A stretch of DNA of 64,000 bases from an uncultured Bartonella sp. (GTDB taxonomy: Bacteria; Pseudomonadota; Alphaproteobacteria; Rhizobiales; Rhizobiaceae). Below the pieces are notes generated by a model. That model saw nothing but the letters and a program-made list of their open reading frames with translations. It did not search any database and was not told the DNA's origin. Of this stretch, positions 10,297-22,689 are shown one piece after another. Numbering within the stretch: the stretch's first letter is position 1; each line of letters starts with the position of its first letter. The stretch is taken from NCBI RefSeq assembly GCF_945277285.1, contig NZ_CALYPR010000002.1, forward strand, positions 319,214-383,213, read 5' to 3'. The translations under genes were made by a program, and so were the position numbers.

Positions 10297-11637
10297 TCAA
10301 GCCTCTTCGCTCTTATGTTCATCAGTATGATGGTGTCCGTGTTGATGTTCATGCCCGCCCAATACTTTGTGAAGTTGAACTGTATCGAGCTCATTTTCCC
10401 AACGCGCAACGACAACACAGGCAACAGCATTACCGATAAGGTTGGTCAATGCACGGCATTCCGACATGAAGCGATCAATACCCAATATAATTGCCATACC
10501 GGCTACAGGAATGGCAGGCACCGCACCAAGAGTTGCAGCAAGTGTAATGAAACCGGCACCGGTTACACCGGCAGCACCTTTCGACGAGATCATGGCGACA
10601 ACCAGAATAAGTAACTGGTGTTCAAGTGTCAGATTGATATCCAGCGCTTGTGCGATAAACAATGTTGCCAAAGTCATATAGATATTGGTGCCGTCAAGAT
10701 TAAACGAGTAACCGGTCGGGATAACCAGACCAACAACCGATTTCTTTGCACCGGCTCTTTCCATCTTTTCCATCAAAGTTGGTAATGCCGCTTCAGAAGA
10801 CGATGTTCCTAGAACCAGCAGCAGTTCATCTTTGATATAACGGATGACTCTGAAGATCGAAATTCCGTTATAGCGGCAAACAGCTCCCAAAATGACAACC
10901 ACAAATAGAATTGACGTGATGTAGAATGTCGCAACCAGGAAGAACAGGTTGACCACCGAGCCGATACCATATTTACCGATGGTAAAAGCCATGGCACCGA
11001 AAGCACCAATCGGTGCGGCTTTCATCAAAATGGCAACCAATTTGAAAATTGGTGTCGATAGTGCATGAATAAAATCCAATATCGGCTTGCCACGCTCGCC
11101 AACCGAACCGAGAGCAACGCCAAACAGAATCGAGAAGAACAAAACCTGCAGAATATCCCCTTCAGCAAAAGCCGAAACCACTGTCGAAGGAATGATGTTC
11201 ATCAAAAATTTGACTATCGAGGAATCATGGGCTTTCTCGGCATAGACCTTAACCGAATTTGCATCCAATGTTGAAGGATCAATATGCATACCGGCACCCG
11301 GCTGCAACACATTGCCGATGATAAGACCGACAATTAATGCCAGTGTTGAGAAAGTTAGAAAGTAAAGCATACATTTGCCAGCAACGCGACCAACCTTTTT
11401 CAGGTCGCTCATGCCCGCAATGCCGCTCACAATGGTCAAAAAGATAACCGGTGCAATGATCATCTTGACCAATTTGATAAAGGCATCACCCAACGGCTTT
11501 AAAGATGCGCCAATGTCAGGATAGAAATACCCCAGTAAAATGCCGCAAACGATCGCGAATATCACCTGGACATACAGCACTTTATAAAGCGCACGATGCG
11601 GACGTGGTTGGTTTAACTGTTCAATTTTATAAGCCAT
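10297..11637 (-). CDS. dctA: C4-dicarboxylate transporter DctA (DAACS family)
   Basis: [63 protein letters not shown]; His-rich C-terminus. Confidence 0.95.
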   Translation of the reverse strand: MAYKIEQLNQPRPHRALYKVLYVQVIFAIVCGILLGYFYPDIGASLKPLGDAFIKLVKMIIAPVIFLTIVSGIAGMSDLKKVGRVAGKCMLYFLTFSTLALIVGLIIGNVLQPGAGMHIDPSTLDANSVKVYAEKAHDSSIVKFLMNIIPSTVVSAFAEGDILQVLFFSILFGVALGSVGERGKPILDFIHALSTPIFKLVAILMKAAPIGAFGAMAFTIGKYGIGSVVNLFFLVATFYITSILFVVVILGAVCRYNGISIFRVIRYIKDELLLVLGTSSSEAALPTLMEKMERAGAKKSVVGLVIPTGYSFNLDGTNIYMTLATLFIAQALDINLTLEHQLLILVVAMISSKGAAGVTGAGFITLAATLGAVPAIPVAGMAIILGIDRFMSECRALTNLIGNAVACVVVARWENELDTVQLHKVLGGHEHQHGHHHTDEHKSEEA

Positions 11638-12318
11638 GAAGCCTCCCTCTGATCGACCCCGCCGTCAACTCCTAATAGATTTGGCGGCTCCTCAGCCGCG
11701 CCTAAATTGGCTTTATAACAATAAAGCCACGCAATTCATATGCCAAGACGTTATTGTTCTGCAAGTTTATTTGCTCAAATTACAGTTTTGACGGTTAATA
11801 ATTGTGGGAAAAAAATGTGTAATTGGCGTTAAAAAAGCAGCTGGGCCAGTGCGCAATTATTCAGTAATTGTATTGTGGAAATTTCTTTACCAATAAGATA
11901 GATCTTTTCAAGTGATGTCAAAGAATTAACCGCTTTTTTAAATTCCGGTTTTGTTTTTAAAAAAATAAAGCAACTTTTATCCATTGAGAATCAGTGCAAC
12001 GTTAAAAATGACGCAGTTAATTTTGCAAAAGTCCGTTTTTTGTAATTCCGGGTTGAAGTAAAAAAGCTGCGGTCTTGGCCTTTTAAAGGCTCGTTTGATG
12101 AAATTTTATTAAATGGCGGCAATTGTTGGCTTGTCGCCCGATTGACGTGGTTTTTATGAATTTTTCATTGAAAAGAAACATTGTGTTTTACTGAAGCGGG
12201 ATAGTTCTATGAAGTGATCAGCGAAAGGTCATAAAACCATACAATTATATCTTTCAGAACAGGCATTCAGAAAACGCCGTTTTTTTGAAAGATGTTTTAT
12301 CGAATTTTGTTGTTGTGG

Positions 12319-12717
12319 TCAGTTGACCGGCTTTGCTTCAATATAATCCCATGCTTTTTCAATGTCTTTTTTTGAAAACCATTTGGCTTTGATGCAGCCT
12401 AAGGGGCGAAAAAATTCAAATGCAAGGTTGAGCCATGAAGGACCACCGACAATGGCGTAGCGGTTTAATTTTTGAAAGGCTTCAGCCCTAATTTTTATTG
12501 TATCCTCGTTAAACAGGCTTTCCCAGTTGATGCCATCATATTCTTTAAAAATAACGATCATATCAATAAGATCAAAGTTCTCGGTTTCTGCCGTAAACAG
12601 ACCATAGAGATTTTCAACATCAGCAGAAGAAAGCACGCCGTTAATAGAAAAGCCGATAGCGTCGCGACGATTGGTCTTGATCTTGGAGACTACCGACAGT
12701 GTATCTTCCGGTAACAT
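12319..12717 (-). CDS. STAS/SpoIIAA-like protein
   Basis: ~130-aa protein with GFSINGVLSSADVENLYGLF... and C-terminal WFSKKDIEKAWDYIEA, typical of SpoIIAA-like family. Confidence 0.65.
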   Translation of the reverse strand: MLPEDTLSVVSKIKTNRRDAIGFSINGVLSSADVENLYGLFTAETENFDLIDMIVIFKEYDGINWESLFNEDTIKIRAEAFQKLNRYAIVGGPSWLNLAFEFFRPLGCIKAKWFSKKDIEKAWDYIEAKPVN

Positions 12718-12823
12718 GCTTTTGTCCTTTCTTGGCGTATAATAAAGTTATATGTAGAGGAATAACGTAATATTCCAGTTTGTCTGTATGATGATTTTTA
12801 TGCGGTCTTTATAGGTGCTGTCG

Positions 12824-13561
12824 ATGACAATAAAATTATCTGCTAATCTTAACGCCATCGCGGTTTTGCGCAACCGGCGGAATTTGCCTTGGCCGAGCGT
12901 TGTGGGCATCGGGCGCATTGCACTGGATGCAGGAGCGGATGGCATAACAGTGCATCCGCGCCCCGATCAGCGCCATATCAGATTTACTGATTTACCAGAT
13001 ATACGCCGTTTGATTGATGATGAATTTCCTTCAGCCGAATTCAATATCGAGGGATATCCAGATAATGCATTCCTTGATATGGCAGAAAATTATGCTGACC
13101 AGATAACACTGGTGCCCGATTCTCCTGAACAATCGACATCCGACCACGGGTGGGATTTTATCCACGACAGTGGGTTCTTGAAACCGATTGTCAAACGTTT
13201 GAAAGAACGTTCAATCCGGGTTATCCTGTTTGTAAATCCGGTTAAAGAAGGGCTTTTAGAGGCAAAAAATATCGGTGCAGACGGTGTCGAAATTTATACA
13301 GGCCCTTATGGCGACGCTTATGATAACGATGAGAAACAGTTAAAGACACTCGAAGCGGTAAGTGTTGCTGCAACAGCCGCAAAAGAACTGGGCCTGCTTG
13401 TCAACGCCGGGCATGATCTGACAGTGCCCAATCTTCCACCTCTTGTCAAATCTGTGCCTTGGCTTTATGAAGTTTCTATCGGTCATGGACTTATTGCCGA
13501 TGCTTTGGAACATGGAATGAGGAAGACCGTTTCTAGGTTTAAAAGGGCATTGGTAATTTAA
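12824..13561 (+). CDS. pdxJ: Pyridoxine 5'-phosphate synthase
   Basis: [22 protein letters not shown]...[17 protein letters not shown]...[16 protein letters not shown]...[13 protein letters not shown]. Confidence 0.95.
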   Translation: MTIKLSANLNAIAVLRNRRNLPWPSVVGIGRIALDAGADGITVHPRPDQRHIRFTDLPDIRRLIDDEFPSAEFNIEGYPDNAFLDMAENYADQITLVPDSPEQSTSDHGWDFIHDSGFLKPIVKRLKERSIRVILFVNPVKEGLLEAKNIGADGVEIYTGPYGDAYDNDEKQLKTLEAVSVAATAAKELGLLVNAGHDLTVPNLPPLVKSVPWLYEVSIGHGLIADALEHGMRKTVSRFKRALVI

Positions 13562-13664
13562 CCGGTCTATTGGACAAGAACTGAAACAACAGGTTCTATT
13601 AGCTTTTTACCTGTTTCATATTTCTTTAACAGAAAACAACTTTTTCGGCTGAAAGGATTGCGCG

Positions 13665-15590
13665 ATGGCGGAACCTCTGGATATCGATGCGACAAACGCT
13701 GATCCGTCGACGGCTGATGAGAATAACGATCATTCCAAAGAAAGTTTTTTACTGCTTTTAATTGGTGCGATTGGTGTTGTCTATGGCGATATTGGTACAA
13801 GCCCGATTTATGCTTTTCGCGAAGCGTTGCGCGCCGGAGCCGGAAACCATGATATTCTGAAATTCGATGTCTATGGTGTTATTTCGCTGATATTCTGGGC
13901 GTTGTTGCTGATTGTTACCATAAAATATGTGGTTTTCGTGTTACGCGCCGACAATAATGGCGAAGGCGGCATACTCTCGCTGATGGCACTTGCGCGTTCG
14001 ACCTTTCATAAAAGGGGTGGTTGGGCATTGGGTATCGGCATACTGGGCGCATCGTTGTTTTTCGGTGATGCGGTTATCACGCCAGCCGTTTCTGTTCTTT
14101 CGGCGGTTGAAGGTATGGAAGTTGTTGCGCCGGATCTCGAGCCTTTCATTGTGCCACTCACGCTTGTTATTCTTGTCGCGCTTTTTGCTGTACAAAGGTT
14201 TGGCACAGGTAAGGTTGCAATTGTTTTCGGGCCGATAACACTGGTGTGGTTTCTGGCCCTTGGCGGTTTCGGCCTGTTTCATATCTTTGATGATTTGTCT
14301 GTTCTCAAGGCACTTCTACCGTGGTATGCGGTTTCCTATATCGTTGATAACCCCGCGACTTCTTTTGCAGCAGTGGGGGCCGTCTTTCTGGCTGTCACTG
14401 GTGCTGAAGCACTTTATGCCGATCTTGGCCATTTTGGGCGCCGGCCAATTGTGGCGGCATGGTTGTGGATTGTGTTTCCTTGTCTTGTGATCAATTATCT
14501 GGGGCAGGGAGCATTTATCCTTTCCCATGGGCGCAATACGGTGAACCCGTTTTATCAGATGTTGCCGGAATGGTCGCTTATACCGATGATTTGTCTGGCA
14601 ACCGTGGCAACAGTGATTGCCTCGCAGGCGGTTATAACCGGTGCCTTCTCTATGGCACGGCAGGCAGTACAGCTCAATATATTGCCGCGACTTGAAATAT
14701 TGCACACATCAGAAAAAAATCTTGGCCAAATCTATATGCCGCGGGTCAATCTTCTTCTTGCTGTTATTGTTATTCTTCTGGTCATCGGGTTTGAGAAATC
14801 ATCCAATCTGGCGGCTGCCTACGGTATTTCGGTAACCGGCAATATGATTGTGACAACGACGCTGCTTTTTATTGTCATGAGACGCATCTGGAAATGGCGT
14901 TTAAGCTTATGTCTCATTCCGACAATTGCCTTTCTTTGTCTTGATCTTCTGTTTTTCAGTGCCAACCTTACGAAAATCCATGATGGCGGTTGGGTTTCCG
15001 TCGGGCTGGCATTTAGTGTTGTGCTTATCATGTGGACATGGGTCCGCGGCAGCCGTCATCTTTTTGAAAAAACACGCAAAGCTGAAGTGCCGCTTGATCT
15101 TGTGGTCAATAAAATGGCTGAAAAGCCGCCAATTATTGTGCCGGGCACCGCTGTCTTTTTAACAAGTGATCCAAAAAGCGCGCCAAGTGCTTTGATGCAT
15201 AGTCTCAAACACTATAAGGTCTTGCATGAAAACAATGTGATTTTAACAGTCAATACAGCCTCTACGCCGCGCGTACCGTCGGTTGACCGTGCAAGGGTCT
15301 CACAGTTCAATGAGCGTTTCATGCAGGTTACTTTGACATTCGGATATATGGAACAGCCCAATATTCCCAGAGCCTTGGCAATATGTCGCAAACTTGGCTG
15401 GAAATTCGATATCATGACTACGTCATTTTTTCTCTCTCGCCGCTCTATAAAGCCGGCAGCCAAATCCGATATGCCAATGTGGCAAGATAAATTCTATATT
15501 TTTCTTGCTCGAACGGCTGCTGATGCGACCGAATATTTCCAAATTCCAACGGGCCGGGTGGTGGAAATTGGTACCCAGATTACTGTTTGA
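13665..15590 (+). CDS. kup: Kup-family potassium uptake protein
   Basis: GVVYGDIGTSPIYAFREAL, NNGEGGILSLMAL, GDAVITPAVSVLSAVEG. Confidence 0.95.
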   Translation: MAEPLDIDATNADPSTADENNDHSKESFLLLLIGAIGVVYGDIGTSPIYAFREALRAGAGNHDILKFDVYGVISLIFWALLLIVTIKYVVFVLRADNNGEGGILSLMALARSTFHKRGGWALGIGILGASLFFGDAVITPAVSVLSAVEGMEVVAPDLEPFIVPLTLVILVALFAVQRFGTGKVAIVFGPITLVWFLALGGFGLFHIFDDLSVLKALLPWYAVSYIVDNPATSFAAVGAVFLAVTGAEALYADLGHFGRRPIVAAWLWIVFPCLVINYLGQGAFILSHGRNTVNPFYQMLPEWSLIPMICLATVATVIASQAVITGAFSMARQAVQLNILPRLEILHTSEKNLGQIYMPRVNLLLAVIVILLVIGFEKSSNLAAAYGISVTGNMIVTTTLLFIVMRRIWKWRLSLCLIPTIAFLCLDLLFFSANLTKIHDGGWVSVGLAFSVVLIMWTWVRGSRHLFEKTRKAEVPLDLVVNKMAEKPPIIVPGTAVFLTSDPKSAPSALMHSLKHYKVLHENNVILTVNTASTPRVPSVDRARVSQFNERFMQVTLTFGYMEQPNIPRALAICRKLGWKFDIMTTSFFLSRRSIKPAAKSDMPMWQDKFYIFLARTAADATEYFQIPTGRVVEIGTQITV

Positions 15591-15730
15591 CAGACTAAAA
15601 CGAAAGTGGAAAAACTTCCGGCTTTGCCGAAATATTATTCGGAAAAGCGGGATTTCCGGTTTCCTAATAAATAATTCCGGTTGAACGAAAATAATACTTG
15701 CCAATGATGCTTGATCGTAGCATTGTAAAG

Positions 15731-15750
15731 TACCGTACGGTACGGTACGG
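15731..15750. promoter_or_regulatory. Putative operator: overlapping palindrome TACCGTACGGTACGGTACGG upstream of TetR gene
   Basis: TACCGTACGGTA is a perfect palindrome, extended by a repeated GGTACGG, about 11 bp before the probable ATG at 15762. Confidence 0.6.
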
Positions 15751-15761
15751 AATTGGTAAAA

Positions 15762-17461
<1,700 letters not shown>

Positions 17462-17485
17462 GTAATAGATTTTGAAAAACTTGAA

Positions 17486-17513
17486 AAAGGGTTGACTTTG
17501 TCAGCCCTTTTTT
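17486..17513 (+). terminator. Intrinsic terminator downstream of ilvC
   Basis: AAAGGGTTGACTTTGTCAGCCCTTTTTT hairpin plus T-run. Confidence 0.85.
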
Positions 17514-17748
17514 ATCTTTCCAAAAGTTTAATAATATTTTTGTCAGGATAAAAATATATTTCCGACTTATAGGAAATATATTCGTTTTATCTTTTGTATT
17601 TCCGGTCGATTGTCCGGATAGCAATTTTTTATTTATTTTTCTATTATAATTTTCATACATTTTATACTTATTATAGCGTTATTTTTTCTTCTGCAGTGGA
17701 GGAAAACATAGGAAACATCGTCGCAAAATTTTTGTATTTTCTTTTTTC

Positions 17749-18157
17749 GTGTTGTTTTTACCGATGCCTGCTTTGGTTGCTAGAAGACTGCATGACCTAA
17801 ATCGTTCCGGCTGGTGGGCAATGCCAATTGCGTTACTGTTTATTTGTACTTACATGATCTCTGTTTTATCAGTGTTAACGATAATCTTTTCATTGATCAT
17901 ATCGTTTCTGGCCTTTTTAGTATTAATGGTAGCAAAAGCATTTATTTGCGGTTTGTTCAAAAACGGCGCCTGCGACTTCTCCGGTCACGAATTTTGGGAT
18001 ATTTTTCCTTTAGGCGTGATGCCTGTCGGGGGGCTGGGTTTTAATGTTCCTCTGTTGGGGTGTTTTTCTTGGCCTCATTGCAGTTTTTTGTCGAGGAGGC
18101 ACAAATGGCGACAACCGCTATGGGCAAGCTCCAAGCGCGGCGTTTCCAAAAAATAAA
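17749..18157 (+). pseudogene. Decayed DUF805-family membrane protein
   Basis: PALVARRLHDLNRSGWWAMPIALL is the DUF805 signature; the expected C-terminal GTNGDNRYGQAPSAAFPKNK* is present in a different frame (18094-18157). Confidence 0.7.
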
Positions 18158-18196
18158 TGACTGCACTGGTATAACCCGTTCTATTTTTAAAACGAC

Positions 18197-18538
18197 CTAT
18201 TTTGCAAAAGGCGACTTGCAGGTTTGTCTTACACCACCACGATCAATATAGGTGTCATCCGAAGAACGATAACTTTTATAACGGCTGCCACACCATTGCT
18301 GGTGGTTGATATCGGGGCCTTTATCAAGTTTAAAGGTCGGACCGCCCGGTATTGTTTGTTCAGGCCTATAATTACGGTTGGGCCTAGGCACATCATATTG
18401 GGCATGAGGAAGCGGTGCGTTTTGCGGGCGGACTATTGGCGCCAAAGGGCTATTAAGTTCTACCGCTTGGCTGTATGAAGGAACAACAATCGAAATAGCA
18501 AATAGCAAAACTGGTAACTTTGGCAGCCGGCGAAACAT
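18197..18538 (-). CDS. Exported BA14K-like protein
   Basis: Signal peptide MFRRLPKLPVLLFAISIVVPSYSQA; C-terminal WCGSRYKSYRSSDDTYIDRGGVRQTC resembles the BA14K motif. Confidence 0.6.
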   Translation of the reverse strand: MFRRLPKLPVLLFAISIVVPSYSQAVELNSPLAPIVRPQNAPLPHAQYDVPRPNRNYRPEQTIPGGPTFKLDKGPDINHQQWCGSRYKSYRSSDDTYIDRGGVRQTCKSPFAK

Positions 18539-18729
18539 AGATTCCTCGTTTGAATTTTTAAGATTCCACATGATTTGCAATGTGGTTTTTAAAAAATAAT
18601 TACACTCACTTTTTGTGTCTTAAGTTACAAGAATTCAGCGGGCTTTTTTTAAAACTTCCCTTCAAGCAACTTGCATTTTTTTCAATATACGTCAAATTCA
18701 TATATGTTTGTAGATAAGGAACAACGCGA

Positions 18730-19224
18730 ATGTCACATTTTTTGAGAAATATTGTTTTTGCCGGAGTCGCTGCTGGAAGCGCTTTGGTAAGTTTGAATAA
18801 TGCATCAGCCGACGATAAGGTTACAATCGGCATGCTGGTTTGCACAGGCGAGGGCGCAGAAGGGCACATTTTTAAAGCCACTGAAAAACTAAACTGCATC
18901 TATCAACCCAATGACAAAAACGCGCCAACTGACAAATATGCCGGTAAAATTGAACAGCTCGGTATTGATATTGGTAAAGCCGGTGCCGGCCAGTTGTCAT
19001 GGATGGTCATGGCAACAAGTAAAGATTCTTACAAGGCGGGAATTTTGGCCGGAAAATATGAAGGTGTGAGTGTTGATGCTGCTGCCGGCGTTGGTGGGGG
19101 TGCCAATATTCTCGTTGGCGACAATAAGGTATTTTCTCTCCAACCGGTCAGCGTTGAAGCCCACGAAGGTGCAAATATTGCTGTCGGTGTTTCCAAGTTG
19201 ACGCTGAGTGCTGGAACTAAATAA
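18730..19224 (+). CDS. DUF992 family exported protein
   Basis: Signal peptide, then VTIGMLVCTGEGAEG...GKAGAGQLSWMVMA...GKYEGVSVDAAAGVGGGANILVG...SVEAHEGANIAVGVSKLTL. Confidence 0.85.
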   Translation: MSHFLRNIVFAGVAAGSALVSLNNASADDKVTIGMLVCTGEGAEGHIFKATEKLNCIYQPNDKNAPTDKYAGKIEQLGIDIGKAGAGQLSWMVMATSKDSYKAGILAGKYEGVSVDAAAGVGGGANILVGDNKVFSLQPVSVEAHEGANIAVGVSKLTLSAGTK

Positions 19225-19325
19225 AGTCCAGCTCTCGCCCCGTTGTTTGTAACGCATACTAACAAAAACTTCGCTTAAAAATAGTGAAGTATGTTGTGCG
19301 TCGAAAAAAACTGAACTGATAGAAT

Positions 19326-19350
19326 AATGCAGCCCTCGGGCTGCATTTTT
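19326..19350 (+). terminator. Intrinsic terminator downstream of DUF992 gene
   Basis: AATGCAGCCCTCGGGCTGCATTTTT. Confidence 0.85.
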
Positions 19351-19444
19351 GTTTTCCAGCATAATCAAACTTTACATTGACGCTGTTTTCATCCTAAGCA
19401 ATAGGGCAAGAAAGGTCTGAAACTTAATAAGGGGAATTTTTGTT

Positions 19445-20350
19445 GTGGCACACAAAGGCCGATTTTACGAGATATTCGACGTTTTCAGTGACACGATTCT
19501 TTCGGGCAATCCTGTTGCAATTGTGCATGAAACAGAGGGCTTGACTAACCAACAAATGCAGGCCATCGCCCGCGAGTTCAATTTGTCAGAGACCGTTTTT
19601 ATGATTCCGCCAAGGGATCCAAAACACATAGCGCATCTGCGTATCTTCAAGCCTGATGGTGAAATGGCGTTTGCCGGACACCCCACAATTGGTGCAGCTG
19701 TTGCTCTGGCATTGAAAAACAATTTCCGCAATGATGCACTTATTATTCTGGAAGAAGAGGTGGGGATCATCCGTGCTGTTGTTGACCAGAAGGAAAAGGT
19801 GGCTTTTGCTGAATTCGACCTTCCAAAACTACCCGAACAGCTTCCATTGGATACACCGAGAGAAGTGTTTGCGGCCGCTTTCGGGCTTGAGAGCAAAGAA
19901 ATCGGTTTTGAGAACCATGTTCCGTCTTTATGGACGGCCGGTGTTCCGTTTTTCTTTGTTCCCTTACATAATCTCAAAACCGTTGCCAGTGCCTTGCCTG
20001 ATCCGGTTTATATTGCGGAAAATTTCGACAAATTGAATGTGAAAACACCATCTTTCTATCTTTATAGCCGCGAAACGCAACTTTTTCAAAGCTCGTTCCA
20101 TGTTCGTATGTTCAGACCCGACGGGTGGGAAGATGCAGCGACTGGGTCGGCGGCATCGGCTTTTTGCGGTGTTGTCCAGCATTTTGACCATCCTTTGGAC
20201 GGAAAGAAAAATATCTGGCTTGAACAAGGAATGGAAATGAACCGCGTTTCCAAGCTCCGGCTTGAATGGTATGTGGAAAACCGCAAGCTGGTTTCAGCCC
20301 GCATTGGCGGCAATGCTGTCAAATATGCCGAGGGTCGTATTTTTCTCTAA
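19445..20350 (+). CDS. PhzF family phenazine-biosynthesis-like isomerase
   Basis: FDVFSDTILSGNPVAIV, REFNLSETVF, MAFAGHPTIGAAVAL, EDAATGSAASAF. Confidence 0.93.
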   Translation: MAHKGRFYEIFDVFSDTILSGNPVAIVHETEGLTNQQMQAIAREFNLSETVFMIPPRDPKHIAHLRIFKPDGEMAFAGHPTIGAAVALALKNNFRNDALIILEEEVGIIRAVVDQKEKVAFAEFDLPKLPEQLPLDTPREVFAAAFGLESKEIGFENHVPSLWTAGVPFFFVPLHNLKTVASALPDPVYIAENFDKLNVKTPSFYLYSRETQLFQSSFHVRMFRPDGWEDAATGSAASAFCGVVQHFDHPLDGKKNIWLEQGMEMNRVSKLRLEWYVENRKLVSARIGGNAVKYAEGRIFL

Positions 20351-21047
20351 AAGTAAATCGGGCTGTATTGCGCTTTACGGAGTTAAATGAAATTTATCTG
20401 CCGCAATAAAAAGATTTAATCAAAGAGGTTTGTCGTCATATCGGTTGTCAATCACTTTAAAAGCCGCCTTCTTAATAGCGACAGTCGAAAAACTACTAGT
20501 GCGTTATGGAACGCCTGATCCATTCAATGACCCTAAAAACGGTCGAGACTCACTGTTCATGTGAATGGGTTTCTCGGAAGCTGAAAATGCGCAACCTGCC
20601 GTCTCGAAGGCCAGCAAGTGCGCATGAGAAGACGATATCTTTGTTGAGCAGTCACCATAAAGATCTTTATCGGCGTGCATGGGACCGTTGCTAAAACGCA
20701 TTCGCTCATTGTGCATAATACATAATGCTTGATTTATCGTCTGAAAAAAAGTCAGCCGATGAATACTAGGGCAAAGTGTGGACACCGGTGATGGTGGCAG
20801 ATTAAATAAATGGGAAGTCAATTGCCAAAATGCTTCCACTTGTTCAGGTAACAGGGGCTACTTTTCAAGTATGATTTTTTTAAAGAAAAACGGCAGAAAA
20901 TCCCATTAGGTTTTCATAACCTAAAATACTAATTTTTTTGAAATAATTTTCCGAATTTAAAGGAAATTATAGTTATATGTTTCTTATCCTGCCGTAAGAA
21001 ATCAGGAGAATGAGAACCTCATTCCAACTCCCATAAACAGGTTCATC

Positions 21048-21857
21048 ATGAAACGTTATCTCTCCACATTATTGGCAGCAGCTCTCGTGCTTTTTACTGG
21101 CGTTGCCCATGCAGATCGTCTTGACGACATAAAAAAAAACGGTGTTTTAAAAGTTGCATCTTTTGATAGCAATCCGCCATTTGGTTTTGTTGATGAAAAA
21201 ACAAAACAGATCACCGGGCTCGACGTGGATTTTGCCCAGGCTGTTGCTGATAAACTCGGCGTAAAATTGGAAATTCACCCGACCAATCCTGCAAACCGTA
21301 TACCTCTATTAACTTCGGGGCAGGTAGATTTGGTGGTGGCAAATTTTACTGTCACACCCGAGCGGGCCGAGCAGGTTGATTTTTCGATTCCCTATTTTGC
21401 TTCGGGGCAACAATTTATCGCCAAAAAAGGTTTTTTGAAATCGGCTGACCAGCTGGCAAATTTGCGCATAGGTGCTGACAAAGGCACAACCAATGAAATC
21501 AATCTGAAAAAATTATATCCTACAGCAAAAATCATCACTTATGATGATACACCATTTGCTTTTGCTGCTTTGCGAAACGGCAATGTACAAGCCATCACAC
21601 AAGACGGTCCGAAGCTGGTTGGTTTATTGGCAAATGTTCCGGATAAAGATCAATATGAAGTGCCGGCTTTCACCATTTCTGATGATTACATGGCTGCGGC
21701 TGCACCAAAGGGCGAAAAGGCACTCGTTACTGTTGTAAACGAAACACTGCTGGATTTGGAAAAGACAGGAAAAGCGGAAGCAATTTACAATAAATGGTTT
21801 GGCCCGGAAAGCAAAACGCCGCTCCCAAGATTGTTCAAGATTGGTGATAAACAATAA
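21048..21857 (+). CDS. Amino-acid ABC transporter substrate-binding protein (family 3)
   Basis: Signal peptide; GVLKVASFDSNPPFGFVDEKTKQITGLDVDFAQAVADKLGVKLEI...LVVANFTVTPERAEQVDFSIPYF. Confidence 0.92.
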   Translation: MKRYLSTLLAAALVLFTGVAHADRLDDIKKNGVLKVASFDSNPPFGFVDEKTKQITGLDVDFAQAVADKLGVKLEIHPTNPANRIPLLTSGQVDLVVANFTVTPERAEQVDFSIPYFASGQQFIAKKGFLKSADQLANLRIGADKGTTNEINLKKLYPTAKIITYDDTPFAFAALRNGNVQAITQDGPKLVGLLANVPDKDQYEVPAFTISDDYMAAAAPKGEKALVTVVNETLLDLEKTGKAEAIYNKWFGPESKTPLPRLFKIGDKQ

Positions 21858-21892
21858 TTCTACTCACCGCACTTGAACATCATGTTTCGAAG

Positions 21893-21911
21893 GAGCCGGT
21901 GCAATCGGCTC
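21893..21911 (+). terminator. Stem-loop between substrate-binding protein and permease genes (attenuator-like)
   Basis: GAGCCGGTGCAATCGGCTC followed by TTTTGTGTCTTTT. Confidence 0.55.
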
Positions 21912-21963
21912 TTTTGTGTCTTTTAAGGAAAAATTCAATACGCAAGGCTTTTGAGTAAATCAC

Positions 21964-22689
21964 ATGCTGTCACAAGAATATCTAGGCTGGATATGGAACG
22001 GTTATCAGGTAACGATTGCCCTTACTATTCTTTCATGTGTCGCCGCCTCGTTACTCGGTGCTGTCTTATGCAGTATGCGCATAAGCCCGTTTTGGCCTTT
22101 CAAGGCGTGTTCAAAAGCCTATATAGCTGTTTTTCGAAATACACCATTGCTGGTTCAACTTTTCTTTTGGTACTTCGGGGTCAGCCGTTTTGTACCGGAT
22201 AGCATCAGATTTTGGTTACTGGATGCACATCAATGGGTGTTCGGCCCACTTACTTTAAATTGGCCGTCATACGAGTTTATATACGGATTTATCGGTTTGG
22301 CACTCTATACAGCCGCCTATATCGCAGAAGAATTGCGCGCTGGTATAAAGACTGTACCGATAAATCAGGAATCGGCTGCCTATGCTCTTGGCTTTACCCG
22401 AAGCCAGGCTTTCCGTTCGATTATTTTGCCGCAAGCGGTACGCAACGCTCTTTCACCACTGCTCGGCCAATACATGATGGCTTTAAAAAACTCTTCTTTA
22501 ACAGCGTCGATAGGCGTTGCCGAACTTTTCTATGTTGCAAGCCAGATTGAAACGCGTTCGCTTCTGGCATTTCATGTCTATCTTATTTTGACGTTGTTAT
22601 ATTTGATAACCATCGCGTTTATTGAGATAATCGGACGCATTATCGAAACACGCCGGCTTAAAAGCACTGGCCGGAGGGTTCAGGCATGA
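21964..22689 (+). CDS. Polar amino-acid ABC transporter permease
   Basis: HisM-type motifs NTPLLVQLFFWYFG, AAYIAEELRAGIKTVP..QESAAYALGFTRSQAFRSIILPQAVRNALSPL. Confidence 0.92.
   Translation: MLSQEYLGWIWNGYQVTIALTILSCVAASLLGAVLCSMRISPFWPFKACSKAYIAVFRNTPLLVQLFFWYFGVSRFVPDSIRFWLLDAHQWVFGPLTLNWPSYEFIYGFIGLALYTAAYIAEELRAGIKTVPINQESAAYALGFTRSQAFRSIILPQAVRNALSPLLGQYMMALKNSSLTASIGVAELFYVASQIETRSLLAFHVYLILTLLYLITIAFIEIIGRIIETRRLKSTGRRVQA

Noticed and set aside
20504-20839. 111-aa minus-strand ORF in the gap before the ABC operon
   Set aside because: No recognisable domain, signal peptide or partner gene; not distinguishable from chance.
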